NCBI GenBank assembly: GCA_942492635.1
Contig: CALOFP010000004.1
Coordinates: forward strand, 1 to 64,000
From: CALOFP01 sp942492635
GTDB lineage: Bacteria > UBP6 > UBA1177 > CALOFP01
Direction of reading: 5' to 3'
DNA length: 64,000 nt
This document shows positions 1-9,548 of this stretch, piece after piece. Each line of letters begins with the position of its first letter. Positions within the stretch are counted from its first letter, which is position 1. A model generated the notes under the pieces. It was not told the DNA's origin, did not search any database, and saw only the letters and a list, made by a program, of their open reading frames with translations. A program made the translations under genes and the position numbers.

Positions 1-70
1 TATTCGAAATGAAAAGTAGGGATGTTAAAAAACTGTAGAAGATCTGAGTTAAGAAAATAAAAGGAGTCTG

Positions 71-3000
71 TTAGTTTGCGCAGTGCTTTCCAAGATCATC
101 AAAACTATCCTTCGCAAAAGAATCCCACTCTATTGAAGGATCGAAAGCATCAGTTCCGTCTGTATCACCTGAAGAGATTCCACATTTTCTGCGGAGTGTG
201 TGGTCTTTTGTTGTAAATGGATCTGTGCCCCAGAATCCGCTAGACGGTCTCTCTCCGGATTTACCTATGAAATCCAGGGTTACACCTCCACATTTCAGCT
301 CAACACCATCGTCACCATTAAAGCCGATAGCACTTTTAGTCTCCTTATCGTCACACTGTACTTCGGCAGCAACACCATCATCACAAAGTACGTAAGTCGC
401 TCCTGGAGCAAGTTCGAAATCTTTGAGCTGGTACAGGTAATCTCCTGTTGCCGAAGTCTTTCCATTGTTGTAATGAAGAATTTCACAGCTGGAAAGATTA
501 ATAGCAGCCGAAGAGGCATTATAAAGCTCTATAGCCTTGTTGTAGCTGCTTCCTTCAACATACTCGCTGATTATGAGTGTTCCCTGCACATCGGCAACGG
601 TAACCGCGACCTCTTTTCCACCGATTGTGAGTGTCGCAGCCCCCTCTGCAAGGGCCTTGACGGCTACTGTCGATTCGAGAGCGCCCTCCGTGAATATAAC
701 TTTTGCAGGAACTTCAACGATGCCACTGTCGCTGTTCTGAATCGGGAATTCGGTATTCGCCTTTGCAGGGATGTCAAGTGTGACCGTAATATCCTTCGAT
801 GCGCCTGTTGCAATGTTCATTGTTGCAGCGGAAAGTGATTTCACTACCGGCTCAGCGTCTGCAGCCAGAACTCTGATTGAAGATGCAGCACTGTTTCCTC
901 CGAATGTGGCGGTAACCGTAACATTGTCATCAGAAGCTGCTACACCATGAGCATTGAATGTCGCTGATTTTAATCCGGTCCCAATAGTCACTGAAGCCGG
1001 AACAGTAAGAACTGAATCGTTGGAACTTTCCAGAGTTACAGCAACATCGCTTTCAGCCTCGGTGTAAAGCTCGACAGTAAGAACGAAATCCTCTCCAGCT
1101 TTAACAAAACCCGTCTCGGGAGTCACTGACTTGAGTCCCTGTGCAAAAATCATGTCATCGGCATCTCTCGGGAGAAGTTTCGAATGATCGAAACTGAAGT
1201 AAAGAACACCGCGAAGTTTTCCGTAGAGAGTTCCTTTTTCCGCCGCGGGATATTTGAACAGCATGTCGTCGATCCTAAGATCTCCCGTAACTTCAAATTC
1301 GTTGTATTTTGTATACTGATCGCCAATTTCCGTTGTCTTTATGACCTCAACGTCATTAACCTGTACGAGAACGCTGTTGTAGGCGGCGGCATTTGCACCG
1401 TTTGTCCTGATCTCTTCTGGAGCAACCGTAACAACAGCCGGGATCTGTGTCGTCTGATCGAGAACCTCTATGTCGATGATATCCTTGAGCTGAACCTGTC
1501 CGTAGTTGTTTCCTATGGCTCCCGTAACTCTGACGTGATCTCCGCGAACAGGCATTGTGAGTCCCGCCGGATTTTCCTTTGGAATGTAGATAGCCAGTCC
1601 GCTGTGCTTGGCTCCAAGAGTAGCATCGTAATCCGCTTGTGGAGTCTGGATGAAAAACTGAGTTCCGGTTATTGCCGTCACCACACCCTCGACCTTTGCA
1701 AGGCCGGATGTAATTTCCTTTTTGGAGATCGGGTAGATTGTCATAGGACATGCTGCGTATCCCGGGTTCGGATCATCGGGGCAGACGTCACAAGCATCAC
1801 CTATTCCGTCGCTGTCCTTATCTTCCTGTCCCGCATTCTTTACGAAAGGACAGTTGTCGGAAAGGTCCTCAAGTCCGTCACCATCCTCATCGTAGGGAGC
1901 AGTCACTGTGCAGTTGTCGACATCGGCATCCATAGGACATGGATCGCATGCGTCTCCGACTCCGTCACCATCGATATCAGACTGGGCTGTTTCATCGAGA
2001 CGTCTGATCGGGTTGAAAACATCAGGACAATTATCTGAAGCATTTGCGATTCCGTCGCCGTCCTTGTCGTCAGCTGTAACTTCGCCCGAGTAGGTGTGGT
2101 TGTCTCCCTCCTGTTTTCTGCTTGGAACACATGTGGGCTCTCCATCGGGAGTTCCGCAGAAGAAAAGGCCGTAGGATGAGCTGTTGGCTGCTTTGAGTTC
2201 GGCAAATGTTTTTCCGATTTCTCTCTTAACGCAGACAGATTTTTCAGCTCCGCAGACGCCACCTTCGATCTTTTCACAGTCGCCGTCAGAAGAAAGAGCG
2301 TCAACCAGATCAGGATCACCATAAAGAACCTTTCCGCCTCGAAGAACAAGTGAAACCTTCTTTTCTGTTGACGTCACAACTGCCCTGTACGGATTATCAA
2401 CACCTCTTCCGTCGAAGATGGCGATATCGGCAACAAGGCCCTTCCTGAGCGCACCGGTGACATCGCTTACACGAAGAGCCGTTGCGTTATTGAGGGTGGC
2501 CATGCGCCACATATCCTTATCAGTGAGAGTTTTATTGTAGTGTTTTGAATTGAGGTAGTCTGCACATGCAAGCTCACGAAGCATGTTTATGGAACCGGAA
2601 GGAGTCCAGTCCGTTCCCATACCGACAAGAACGCCCTGCTTTTTGTACATTGTCACCGGAGCAGTATTTCCGTAAAGGGAAACATTACTTCTCGGAGACC
2701 AGATAATGGCCGTTCCGTTTTCCGCAAGTGTTTTTCCGTCCTTTGCCGTAAGTGCGATTCCGTGAATGAAAGCACTGTTGGGCTCAGTAAGATCTACACT
2801 TCCCGGCATGGATGAATCCCCGCTTACGCAGAGAAACTCTTTGTGAGCCTCGTGGTCGATACCTTCCGAAACGTGGGGAAGGTAGCATCCGTGATGAAGC
2901 TTTTCGACCTTATCCATTCCGGAAGGACATGAATCACCGACATAGGAGCCGCTGCTGTCTCCGAGAGGAAAAGTGTTGTACTCTATATCTCCTTTTGGAA

Positions 3001-3838
3001 GACCCTCTTTGTTCCTCGAACCGTCGATGTTTCTGAGAAAACCGTCAGTTCCGCCCGAACCGGCAATGGATGCGGTTCCGGCCATAACGTTTCTCAACTC
3101 CCCCCATGCAAGCTGAAGAGGATCCTTTGTACTGCTTCCAGCTGAAACTTTGTTGTGTCCACGGTTTCCCTTTCTCCAGTCATGGCGATGTTCGAATCTT
3201 TCGGCTCCCCAATTTCTTGGAGCCTGATGAGTCCAGCCCATGTGGTCATGCGCATTGATAAGTGCGGGTGAAATTACACCGTCCACACACTCGATGACCG
3301 TAGCATCTTCGGCAAGAGCCTCACTTGAGCAGCTCTCTCCGACACACTCGATCTTTCCGCTTTTTGAAACCAGAAGCTCACCGTTCTCAACGGCATTCCC
3401 AGGAGCAAGAATAGTTCCCTTCATAAGAACAGCACCCGAAGTTCCCTTTGTCACGGTGCAGAGAGGCTCTGTTGCAACGCCTCCGTCATCATCATTTTCT
3501 TCATCTTTGTCCGTCGACGGATCGGTGTCTGCGGACGGATCGGTGTCTGCGGACGGATCGGTGTCTGCGGACGGATCGGTGTCTGCGGACGGATCGGTGT
3601 CTGCGGACGGATCGGTGTCTGCGGACGGATCGCTGTCCGTGGAAGGATCGGTGTCTGCGGACGGATCAGTATCAGTGGAAGGATCAGTGTCTGAAGACGG
3701 ATCGCTGTCTTCGACGGAACCGTTATCTAGATCATTGACCGTGTCACGGTCCCCGTTGTCGGTTTTCGTGCTGGACTTATCGTCCCCACATCCAACAAAA
3801 AAGAATACAACCAAGAGTAGCGTGATTAGACTCTTCAT
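71..3838 (-). CDS. Multidomain lipoprotein: amidohydrolase + thrombospondin type-3 repeats + lamin-tail domain
   Basis: About 1255 residues. The start at 3838 follows a purine-rich AGGGGGACT site and opens a lipoprotein signal peptide with lipobox VGC; an upstream in-frame ATG at 3946 would bury the signal. In order: an acidic linker of ADTDPS-type hexapeptides (about 45-115); a metal-dependent amidohydrolase domain with HDH near 196, a later HG motif and GTDW near 407; Ca-binding thrombospondin type-3 repeats (DxDGDGxxDxxDxCP, about 590-695); an OB-fold-like region; an Ig/Calx-like segment; and a C-terminal lamin-tail domain (about 1084-1255). The hydrolase resembles cyclic-amidine or aminohydrolase (guanine deaminase/TRZ-ATZ-like) families, so the substrate may be a deaminable ring compound; the exact substrate is unknown. 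Likely anchored to the outer membrane and facing outward. The lamin-tail end resembles that of the lipoprotein at 43232-44146. Domain calls are strong; function is inferred. Confidence 0.85.
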   Translation of the reverse strand: MKSLITLLLVVFFFVGCGDDKSSTKTDNGDRDTVNDLDNGSVEDSDPSSDTDPSTDTDPSADTDPSTDSDPSADTDPSADTDPSADTDPSADTDPSADTDPSADTDPSTDKDEENDDDGGVATEPLCTVTKGTSGAVLMKGTILAPGNAVENGELLVSKSGKIECVGESCSSEALAEDATVIECVDGVISPALINAHDHMGWTHQAPRNWGAERFEHRHDWRKGNRGHNKVSAGSSTKDPLQLAWGELRNVMAGTASIAGSGGTDGFLRNIDGSRNKEGLPKGDIEYNTFPLGDSSGSYVGDSCPSGMDKVEKLHHGCYLPHVSEGIDHEAHKEFLCVSGDSSMPGSVDLTEPNSAFIHGIALTAKDGKTLAENGTAIIWSPRSNVSLYGNTAPVTMYKKQGVLVGMGTDWTPSGSINMLRELACADYLNSKHYNKTLTDKDMWRMATLNNATALRVSDVTGALRKGLVADIAIFDGRGVDNPYRAVVTSTEKKVSLVLRGGKVLYGDPDLVDALSSDGDCEKIEGGVCGAEKSVCVKREIGKTFAELKAANSSSYGLFFCGTPDGEPTCVPSRKQEGDNHTYSGEVTADDKDGDGIANASDNCPDVFNPIRRLDETAQSDIDGDGVGDACDPCPMDADVDNCTVTAPYDEDGDGLEDLSDNCPFVKNAGQEDKDSDGIGDACDVCPDDPNPGYAACPMTIYPISKKEITSGLAKVEGVVTAITGTQFFIQTPQADYDATLGAKHSGLAIYIPKENPAGLTMPVRGDHVRVTGAIGNNYGQVQLKDIIDIEVLDQTTQIPAVVTVAPEEIRTNGANAAAYNSVLVQVNDVEVIKTTEIGDQYTKYNEFEVTGDLRIDDMLFKYPAAEKGTLYGKLRGVLYFSFDHSKLLPRDADDMIFAQGLKSVTPETGFVKAGEDFVLTVELYTEAESDVAVTLESSNDSVLTVPASVTIGTGLKSATFNAHGVAASDDNVTVTATFGGNSAASSIRVLAADAEPVVKSLSAATMNIATGASKDITVTLDIPAKANTEFPIQNSDSGIVEVPAKVIFTEGALESTVAVKALAEGAATLTIGGKEVAVTVADVQGTLIISEYVEGSSYNKAIELYNASSAAINLSSCEILHYNNGKTSATGDYLYQLKDFELAPGATYVLCDDGVAAEVQCDDKETKSAIGFNGDDGVELKCGGVTLDFIGKSGERPSSGFWGTDPFTTKDHTLRRKCGISSGDTDGTDAFDPSIEWDSFAKDSFDDLGKHCAN
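3517..3714 (-). repeat. In-frame 18-bp tandem repeats in lipoprotein linker
   Basis: About eleven copies of an 18-bp unit (plus-strand form GGATCGGTGTCTGCGGAC) lie end to end. The central copies are near identical and the outer ones diverge. Each unit encodes one hexapeptide of the type ADTDPS or TDTDPS in the lipoprotein gene spanning 71-3838. Because 18 is divisible by three, a copy-number change alters linker length without breaking the frame. Confidence 0.9.
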
Positions 3839-4022
3839 AAAGTCCCCCTGTATAAAAAAACTACATAGCCAAGGAGGATTATACCGCCGGACAGCAAACA
3901 AACAAGGAATTTTATTGGGATTTTGCAACCATCGATCTTTTCTCAATAAATTTATTTACAAAAAAGCAAAAAGGGTTATCTATATCGGGGTAAACCGGTA
4001 ATGCTCTTTTTAGGATACAAAA

Positions 4023-6077
4023 ATGGAATCTATCGCTCAATTCAAAGGATTTTTGTCGAGACTCAAACACAGGGAAGGGACATTTCTCATCATAGCCGCA
4101 ATAGCCATCGGAATAGTTGCGGGACTTTCCTTTCTCCTGTTTCACTGGCTTATAAACTTTCTTTCTCTGATTCTTGTCGGAGAAGAGACTGGAAATGCGG
4201 TCGCCGGATTCATGCGCCTTCCTGTCTGGCAGCAGATTTTGCTCCCCCTGGCGGGTGCTTCAGCCGGAGGAATCATTATCCGCTTCATATCAAAAGAGAG
4301 CGGCGGTGCAGGTATCGGTCTACTTCTCAAAGCGATAAAGGTCACAAACGGCAAGCTTCCCCCGAGGATGACAATTTTCAAGATAGTTACTTCGGCCATA
4401 TCCATCGCGACGGGTGTTCCCCTGGGTTCAGAGGGTCCCATCATCATGATCGGATCTGCGGTCGGTTCAACTTTCGGAAGAGTTTTCAGAATTTCCATTT
4501 CACGAATAAAACTTCTTGTCGGCTGCGGTGCCGCAGCCGGTCTTTCGGTTGCCTTCAATGCTCCGATTACCGGCACAATTCTTGCCGTCGAAACAATTCT
4601 CGGACATTTTGCAATCGGAACATTGACCCCTATCGTTGTGGCGGCTGCCACTGCCAGCTTTTTCGGCGCCTACTTCCTGCCGGGCCATGAGGTAATTCCC
4701 GCTGAAGCACTGGCTCTTACCCCGAGGATTTCATCCATAACGGAGATAGTTCTCTTTCTACTTTTCGGTCTGATGAACGCTGTCCTTGGAGTTCTCCTCA
4801 TCAAGCTGACTTATATGAATTCTAATATCGTGGATAAAATCAGAGGCAAACTTCCGGAATACCTTTCCATTCCGATAGCTCTTCTTCCTTTTGCTCTCTG
4901 TATTCCTTTTGTTCCTCAGATTTTCGGACTGGGAAAAGATATGATGATAATGGGAGCCAACTTGGATCCATGGGTTCTAATCGGTATCGCACTTCTCAAA
5001 CTACTCTTTCTTTCTGTTGCGTTCGCAAGCGGAGCTTCCGGAGGTATCTTCTTCCCCATTCTCTTTGTCGGATACATATTCGGGCTCGGATTCGGAATGC
5101 TTATGCCGGAAATATTTCCTTTCCTACCGGAACAGATAGGTCTCAGCTTCGCCGCGGTTGGTATTGGCGCCCTACTTGGCGCTGCCACCCAGGAACCCAT
5201 ATCGTCGCTGATTATTGTTTTTGAGATAACCCACGACTACAACATTCTTCCACCTCTGATGCTTTCCGCCGTGGTCAGTGTCCTCATTTCCAAAAAGCTT
5301 TCCGCCTTCTCCATCTACAACTACCAGCTGGTCAAGGAAGGAATCTGGGAAGAAGAGCACGAAGAGGCGACCATCATGACAGAAAATCATGTGGAAATAT
5401 GCTACGACTCCGATCCGGTCACCGCAGCTCCAGGAGAAAAGATTCTTGATATCGTGGAACGTCTGCGGGAGGAAGAGCGATTCGAATGCTATGTTGTTGA
5501 TGATGAGAAAAAGTATCTCGGTGCAATAAACGGCATCATCACCTCAACCAAGGAGGTGAATTACGATCTCATCAATCCGATTACGATCGCACAGGATCTT
5601 ATAAATACAGAATTCCCGACTGTCGGGCTGACAGATCCCCTTTCGACAGCAATGCGCCTCATGACCGAATTTGACGTCATAGAGATTCCTGTAATCGCAG
5701 AGGATTCGACTCTGCTGGGATGTATCCACGAGCACGATATCATCGAATTCTACCAGAGGGAGATAATCAACAAGGCGAGTATGCTCAAACTTGTCCAGAG
5801 ATGCGAATGCAGGGAAAAGCAGCATATCCAGTTCGAGGATGAGTACACAATCGACGGAATTGCCGCGTCTCCGATGATGTGGGGAAAGAACCTAATCGAG
5901 CTGAAGCTCAGACAGAACTACAACATTCTAGTCCTTGCCGTGAAGGAAAAGGGCAAGGAGAAGTCGACAATCGCTCCAAACAGGCCCTTTACTCCCGGGG
6001 ATGTCATCATTACAGCCGGCAGGAAAGAAGATATAAAATCTTTCTGCAGGGATTTCAAAGTTCCGATGGGGCATTAG
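4023..6077 (+). CDS. ClC-family chloride channel/transporter with CBS and TrkA-C domains
   Basis: 684 residues. The N-terminal two thirds is a polytopic ClC domain with the conserved GSEGP motif, which contains the gating-glutamate position, and a GGIFFP motif later; the usual first GSGIP motif is altered to GGAGI. After the membrane part (from about residue 440) come a CBS-domain pair and a C-terminal RCK/TrkA-C-like domain, so transport is probably gated by a bound nucleotide or ligand. Inner-membrane Cl-/H+ or anion transport is expected. ATG 4023 is preceded by an AGGAT site. It is a lone gene: divergent from the lipoprotein at 71-3838 and convergent with tpiA. Confidence 0.93.
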   Translation: MESIAQFKGFLSRLKHREGTFLIIAAIAIGIVAGLSFLLFHWLINFLSLILVGEETGNAVAGFMRLPVWQQILLPLAGASAGGIIIRFISKESGGAGIGLLLKAIKVTNGKLPPRMTIFKIVTSAISIATGVPLGSEGPIIMIGSAVGSTFGRVFRISISRIKLLVGCGAAAGLSVAFNAPITGTILAVETILGHFAIGTLTPIVVAAATASFFGAYFLPGHEVIPAEALALTPRISSITEIVLFLLFGLMNAVLGVLLIKLTYMNSNIVDKIRGKLPEYLSIPIALLPFALCIPFVPQIFGLGKDMMIMGANLDPWVLIGIALLKLLFLSVAFASGASGGIFFPILFVGYIFGLGFGMLMPEIFPFLPEQIGLSFAAVGIGALLGAATQEPISSLIIVFEITHDYNILPPLMLSAVVSVLISKKLSAFSIYNYQLVKEGIWEEEHEEATIMTENHVEICYDSDPVTAAPGEKILDIVERLREEERFECYVVDDEKKYLGAINGIITSTKEVNYDLINPITIAQDLINTEFPTVGLTDPLSTAMRLMTEFDVIEIPVIAEDSTLLGCIHEHDIIEFYQREIINKASMLKLVQRCECREKQHIQFEDEYTIDGIAASPMMWGKNLIELKLRQNYNILVLAVKEKGKEKSTIAPNRPFTPGDVIITAGRKEDIKSFCRDFKVPMGH

Positions 6078-6140
6078 TTCTACTTTCAGATTTTTGTGGA
6101 CAGTTTGGACGGAGCGGGCCGTGCGAACGGCTTCCAAAGG

Positions 6141-6893
6141 CTATCTATCGAAAAAAACAAGCTTTTTGAACGAGTCGGCTTTAAGGCTGGCTCCTCCGAC
6201 GAGTACTCCGTCTATGTCTGGCTGGGACATGAGCACTTTTACGTTGTCGGGCTTCACGCTTCCGCCGTAAAGGATTGAAACGTCACCCTTTTTGTAGTTT
6301 TCCTCCATATACTTTCTTATGAAAGCGTGCATTTCCTGTGCCTGTTCCGGGGTGGCAACCTTTCCGGTACCGATGGCCCATACAGGTTCGTAGGCGATTA
6401 CTATCTTTTCCGAATCCACTGTCAGGTTGTCGTCAAATGCTGTCGCCAGCTGCTTTTCGATTACCGCGAAGAGCTCGTTCTTCTCTCTCTGTTCCAGTGT
6501 CTCTCCGACGCAGAAAATTACCCTGAGTCCGTTCTCTTCGGCAAAGGTCACCTTCTTCCTGATGAGATCGAAATCCTCCCCCATTACGTGACGTCTTTCG
6601 GAGTGTCCGATGATTACTGTTTCAACCGAGAGGTCCCTGAGCATTTCAACGCCCACCTCTCCGGTGAAGGCTCCCTTTTCAACGGGATAAAAATCCTGAA
6701 CTGCAATTTTTATATTTTTTCCTTCGGAATAACTGTTGGCCGGAGCTATGTAGGGGAGCGCCGGCGCGACAACAACTTCCCTGTCGGAAAGATCGTTGAA
6801 GCTCCCGGAAATCTCCTCGAAAAAGGATTTAACTTCCGCCATAAGATTATTCATCTTCCAGTTTCCTGCAATTATTGTTTTTCTTCCACCCAT
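6141..6893 (-). CDS. tpiA: Triose-phosphate isomerase
   Basis: 250 residues, the normal family length. It interconverts dihydroxyacetone phosphate and glyceraldehyde 3-phosphate in glycolysis and gluconeogenesis. Visible signatures are the N-terminal GNWKMN with the catalytic Lys, IGHSERR with the catalytic His, AYEPVWAIGTG with the catalytic Glu and loop 6, and the phosphate-binding YGGSV near the C terminus. A clear AGGAGG site precedes ATG 6893. It lies downstream of ackA on the same strand, but a terminator at 6911-6938 separates them, so it probably has partly independent expression. Confidence 0.98.
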   Translation of the reverse strand: MGGRKTIIAGNWKMNNLMAEVKSFFEEISGSFNDLSDREVVVAPALPYIAPANSYSEGKNIKIAVQDFYPVEKGAFTGEVGVEMLRDLSVETVIIGHSERRHVMGEDFDLIRKKVTFAEENGLRVIFCVGETLEQREKNELFAVIEKQLATAFDDNLTVDSEKIVIAYEPVWAIGTGKVATPEQAQEMHAFIRKYMEENYKKGDVSILYGGSVKPDNVKVLMSQPDIDGVLVGGASLKADSFKKLVFFDR

Positions 6894-6910
6894 TGCATCC
6901 TCCTATTGTT

Positions 6911-6938
6911 AAAAAAAAGGCAGCGGATAACCGCTGCC
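6911..6938 (-). terminator. Rho-independent terminator after ackA
   Basis: Read on the minus strand, GGCAGCGG-TTAT-CCGCTGCC forms a perfect 8-bp stem with a 4-nt loop and is followed at once by eight T residues. It sits 30-60 bp past the ackA stop codon and before the tpiA start, so it should end or attenuate the ackA transcript. Confidence 0.9.
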
Positions 6939-6969
6939 CCATTATACATTCGACAAGTGCCATTGTTAA

Positions 6970-8175
6970 TTATTTATGCTCTTCCTGATAGAGTCTGTAT
7001 GTATCCCTTGCGATAACCAGCTCCTCGTCAGTCGGAACGACAAGAACCTTAACTCTGGAATCTTCATCGGAAATGACCTTCTCTTCACCGAAGGTTCCGT
7101 TGTTGAGCTCTGGCTCGATTGTAATGCCCATGAATCCGAGGCCCTCGATACACTTCTCGCGAACTGCTGCGGAGTTCTCTCCGATTCCGCCTGTGAATAC
7201 AACTGCATCGACTCCACCCATTGCTGCCGCGTAGCTGGCGATGTACTTCTTGACGCGGTAGCAGAAGATGTTGAAGGCAAGTTCTGCGCGGTAAACACCG
7301 TCGTCAATTCCCTTCTGAATGTCTCTCATGTCGCTGGAGATACCGCTGACACCGGCAAGACCGCTCTTCTTGTGGATCATCTTGTGAAAACCGTTGAGAT
7401 CCCCGTTCTCCTTTTCAGTGATGAAGAAAACAAGTGCGGGATCGATATCTCCGGAGCGTGTTCCCATCATTACACCTTCGATCGGAGTGAGACCCATGGA
7501 TGTATCGACAGATTTTCCTCCGTCAACTGCAGCAAGTGAAGCACCGTTTCCAAGGTGGCAAGTCACTATCTTAAGATCCTCGATATTCTTTCCCAGTATC
7601 TCGGCCGTTCTGTTTGAAACGTAGAAGTGGCTTGTTCCGTGGAATCCGTAGCGTCTCACCTTGTACTTCTCGTAGTAGGCGTAGTCGATCGGGTAAATGT
7701 ACGAATAGTCGGGCATTGTCTGATGAAACGCTGTATCGAAAGCTCCTGCGTTAAACGCATTCGGGAAAAGCTTCTGGCAGGTTCTTACTCCTGTAATGTT
7801 GTGCGGATTGTGAAGAGGTGCAAGATCGTTGCACTGAGTCATCTTCTCAATTACATCGTCCGTAACCTTTACGGAAGATGCGTAGAACTCTCCGGCGTGA
7901 ACAAGTCTATGCCCGATTGCCTTTATCTCTTCGCGATCGACGATGACCTTTTCAGCTTCGAGAAGAGCCATAACTTCATTGAGAGCCACTTCGTGGTTCG
8001 GAAGGGGCAACTCCTTCTCGACCTTTCTTCCGTCGGAAGTGATCTTCAGATTAACACCTCCCATGGAAAGCCCGATCTTCTCGGCGAGTCCCTTCGCTAT
8101 GACGGACTCATCGCTCATATCGAAAAGCTGATATTTGATTGAAGAACTTCCGCAGTTTACAACAAGAACCTTCAT
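6970..8175 (-). CDS. ackA: Acetate kinase
   Basis: 401 residues, full length. It catalyses acetyl phosphate + ADP to acetate + ATP, the substrate-level phosphorylation step of acetogenic fermentation. The N-terminal VLVVNCGSSSIKYQL motif (acetate kinase signature 1, ASKHA fold), the RRYGFHGTSH motif and the glycine-rich GGIGEN segment are all present. ATG 8175 has a strong AAGGAGG site. No phosphotransacetylase gene (pta) is next to it, so the partner enzyme must be elsewhere. A hairpin terminator follows. Confidence 0.98.
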   Translation of the reverse strand: MKVLVVNCGSSSIKYQLFDMSDESVIAKGLAEKIGLSMGGVNLKITSDGRKVEKELPLPNHEVALNEVMALLEAEKVIVDREEIKAIGHRLVHAGEFYASSVKVTDDVIEKMTQCNDLAPLHNPHNITGVRTCQKLFPNAFNAGAFDTAFHQTMPDYSYIYPIDYAYYEKYKVRRYGFHGTSHFYVSNRTAEILGKNIEDLKIVTCHLGNGASLAAVDGGKSVDTSMGLTPIEGVMMGTRSGDIDPALVFFITEKENGDLNGFHKMIHKKSGLAGVSGISSDMRDIQKGIDDGVYRAELAFNIFCYRVKKYIASYAAAMGGVDAVVFTGGIGENSAAVREKCIEGLGFMGITIEPELNNGTFGEEKVISDEDSRVKVLVVPTDEELVIARDTYRLYQEEHK

Positions 8176-8336
8176 TTATTCCTCCTTTATTTAAACGACG
8201 TAAAACTCGCCCTACCTTATAATTAAGAATTTATAATTTCAAGAAAAATTTTAAAAAAGATCCCGAGCCTCTTTTTTCTTGCCATACCCCTTTCTTTGCC
8301 ATATATTTTCGTAGATCATTCACTGTTGGGAACGCC

Positions 8337-9530
8337 ATGGACGCAAGGTTTAAAAACATCAATATTCTGGTCGTCGACGACCACTTCATAATGCGTAAAA
8401 CCGTCAAGGATATGCTCAGAATGCTGGGGTATCAGAACGTCATGATGGCGGAAAACGGAGCGGAGGCGTTCAGGCTCATCGAGGAGAGTTTCGGAGAAAA
8501 AAAACCGATTCACCTTCTCATAACCGACTGGGCCATGCCCGGAGGCCTCGGCATAGAACTTGTTCACAGGGTAAAAAATTCGCCGCAGTACTATAGAATT
8601 CCGACCATAATGATTACCGGAGAAACCCTGAAACATCAGATTTCCCAGGCGATCGAGTACGGAGCAGACGGATATCTTTTAAAACCGTTCAAGGTCTCCC
8701 AGCTTGATGAAGCACTCGACGCACTTCTCAAACAGTACGCATTTCCGACAGAAGAGAGAGACTTGGTTTTCAAGGCGGAAAGACAGTTCCTTACCGGGAA
8801 CTATGCCCAGGCTCTTCCACTGTACCTGAAAATTTTTCAGAGTTCGCCAACAGCCAGAAACGGCTACAGAATATACAGATGTCTCGTCGAAACAGGCCAG
8901 CAGGAAAAGGCTACAGGCATTATCCTGAAGTATAAAAACACCGATCTTCTTCCTATCCTCAGGGAACTTGTGGAACTTTCGGCAAAGAACGAATCTGTTC
9001 TCTCAGCAGATGATCAGATTGACATCCTCAAAAGAACCGCTTCCGTCGAATGGAAGGAGGAACTTATAAAAGGCTACCTGCTACGCCTTTCCGACCTTTA
9101 CATGAAAGAGAATCGGGACCTTCGCAGTGCTTATGGCGCACTTGTCGAGCTTCATAACCTAAACAGGAAAGATCAGGAAGTTTCTACAAAAATCGAAGAC
9201 CTTGAATCGAAATTTCCTTTTCTCAAGGAAGAGGAAAATCCTGCCGAAAGAATAATAAACCGCGGACTCAAATACCTGAACGATCTACGCATTGAAATGC
9301 GCCGAATAAAGAACAAGGGAAAACTGAACCAGCACATTGAGGAACTAAGCTCAAAACTGGAGTACGTCCCCAATCACAGCGAGTGGCTTTTCGAACTCGG
9401 GGTCGCTTTCCTCGAGAACAACGACAAGGAAGAGGCCGCGTCCCTCATTAAAAAATCGATGCAGATTGACCCCGAAGCATACAATCTGATAGAACTTACT
9501 GAATTCATATCCGAAATTGAACAAAACTAA
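8337..9530 (+). CDS. Response regulator receiver domain fused to TPR-like region
   Basis: 397 residues. The first 130 or so form a CheY-like receiver domain: the acidic pair in VVDDH, the phospho-acceptor Asp in ITDWAMPG, a conserved Thr in MITGET and the Lys in LKPF. The rest is alpha-helical and repeat-like (DLVFKAERQFLTGNYAQALPL style), consistent with TPR units and with no DNA-binding or enzymatic output domain, so output is probably by protein contact. It opens a plus-strand run with the genes at 9549, 10088 and 10621. No adjacent histidine kinase of its own. Confidence 0.88.
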   Translation: MDARFKNINILVVDDHFIMRKTVKDMLRMLGYQNVMMAENGAEAFRLIEESFGEKKPIHLLITDWAMPGGLGIELVHRVKNSPQYYRIPTIMITGETLKHQISQAIEYGADGYLLKPFKVSQLDEALDALLKQYAFPTEERDLVFKAERQFLTGNYAQALPLYLKIFQSSPTARNGYRIYRCLVETGQQEKATGIILKYKNTDLLPILRELVELSAKNESVLSADDQIDILKRTASVEWKEELIKGYLLRLSDLYMKENRDLRSAYGALVELHNLNRKDQEVSTKIEDLESKFPFLKEEENPAERIINRGLKYLNDLRIEMRRIKNKGKLNQHIEELSSKLEYVPNHSEWLFELGVAFLENNDKEEAASLIKKSMQIDPEAYNLIELTEFISEIEQN

Positions 9531-9548
9531 AAATTCAACGGACAAATC

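Noticed and set aside
198..838. Long open frames opposite the amidohydrolase lipoprotein
   Set aside because: Antisense shadows of the repeat-rich coding strand, without ribosome-binding sites or recognisable domains.
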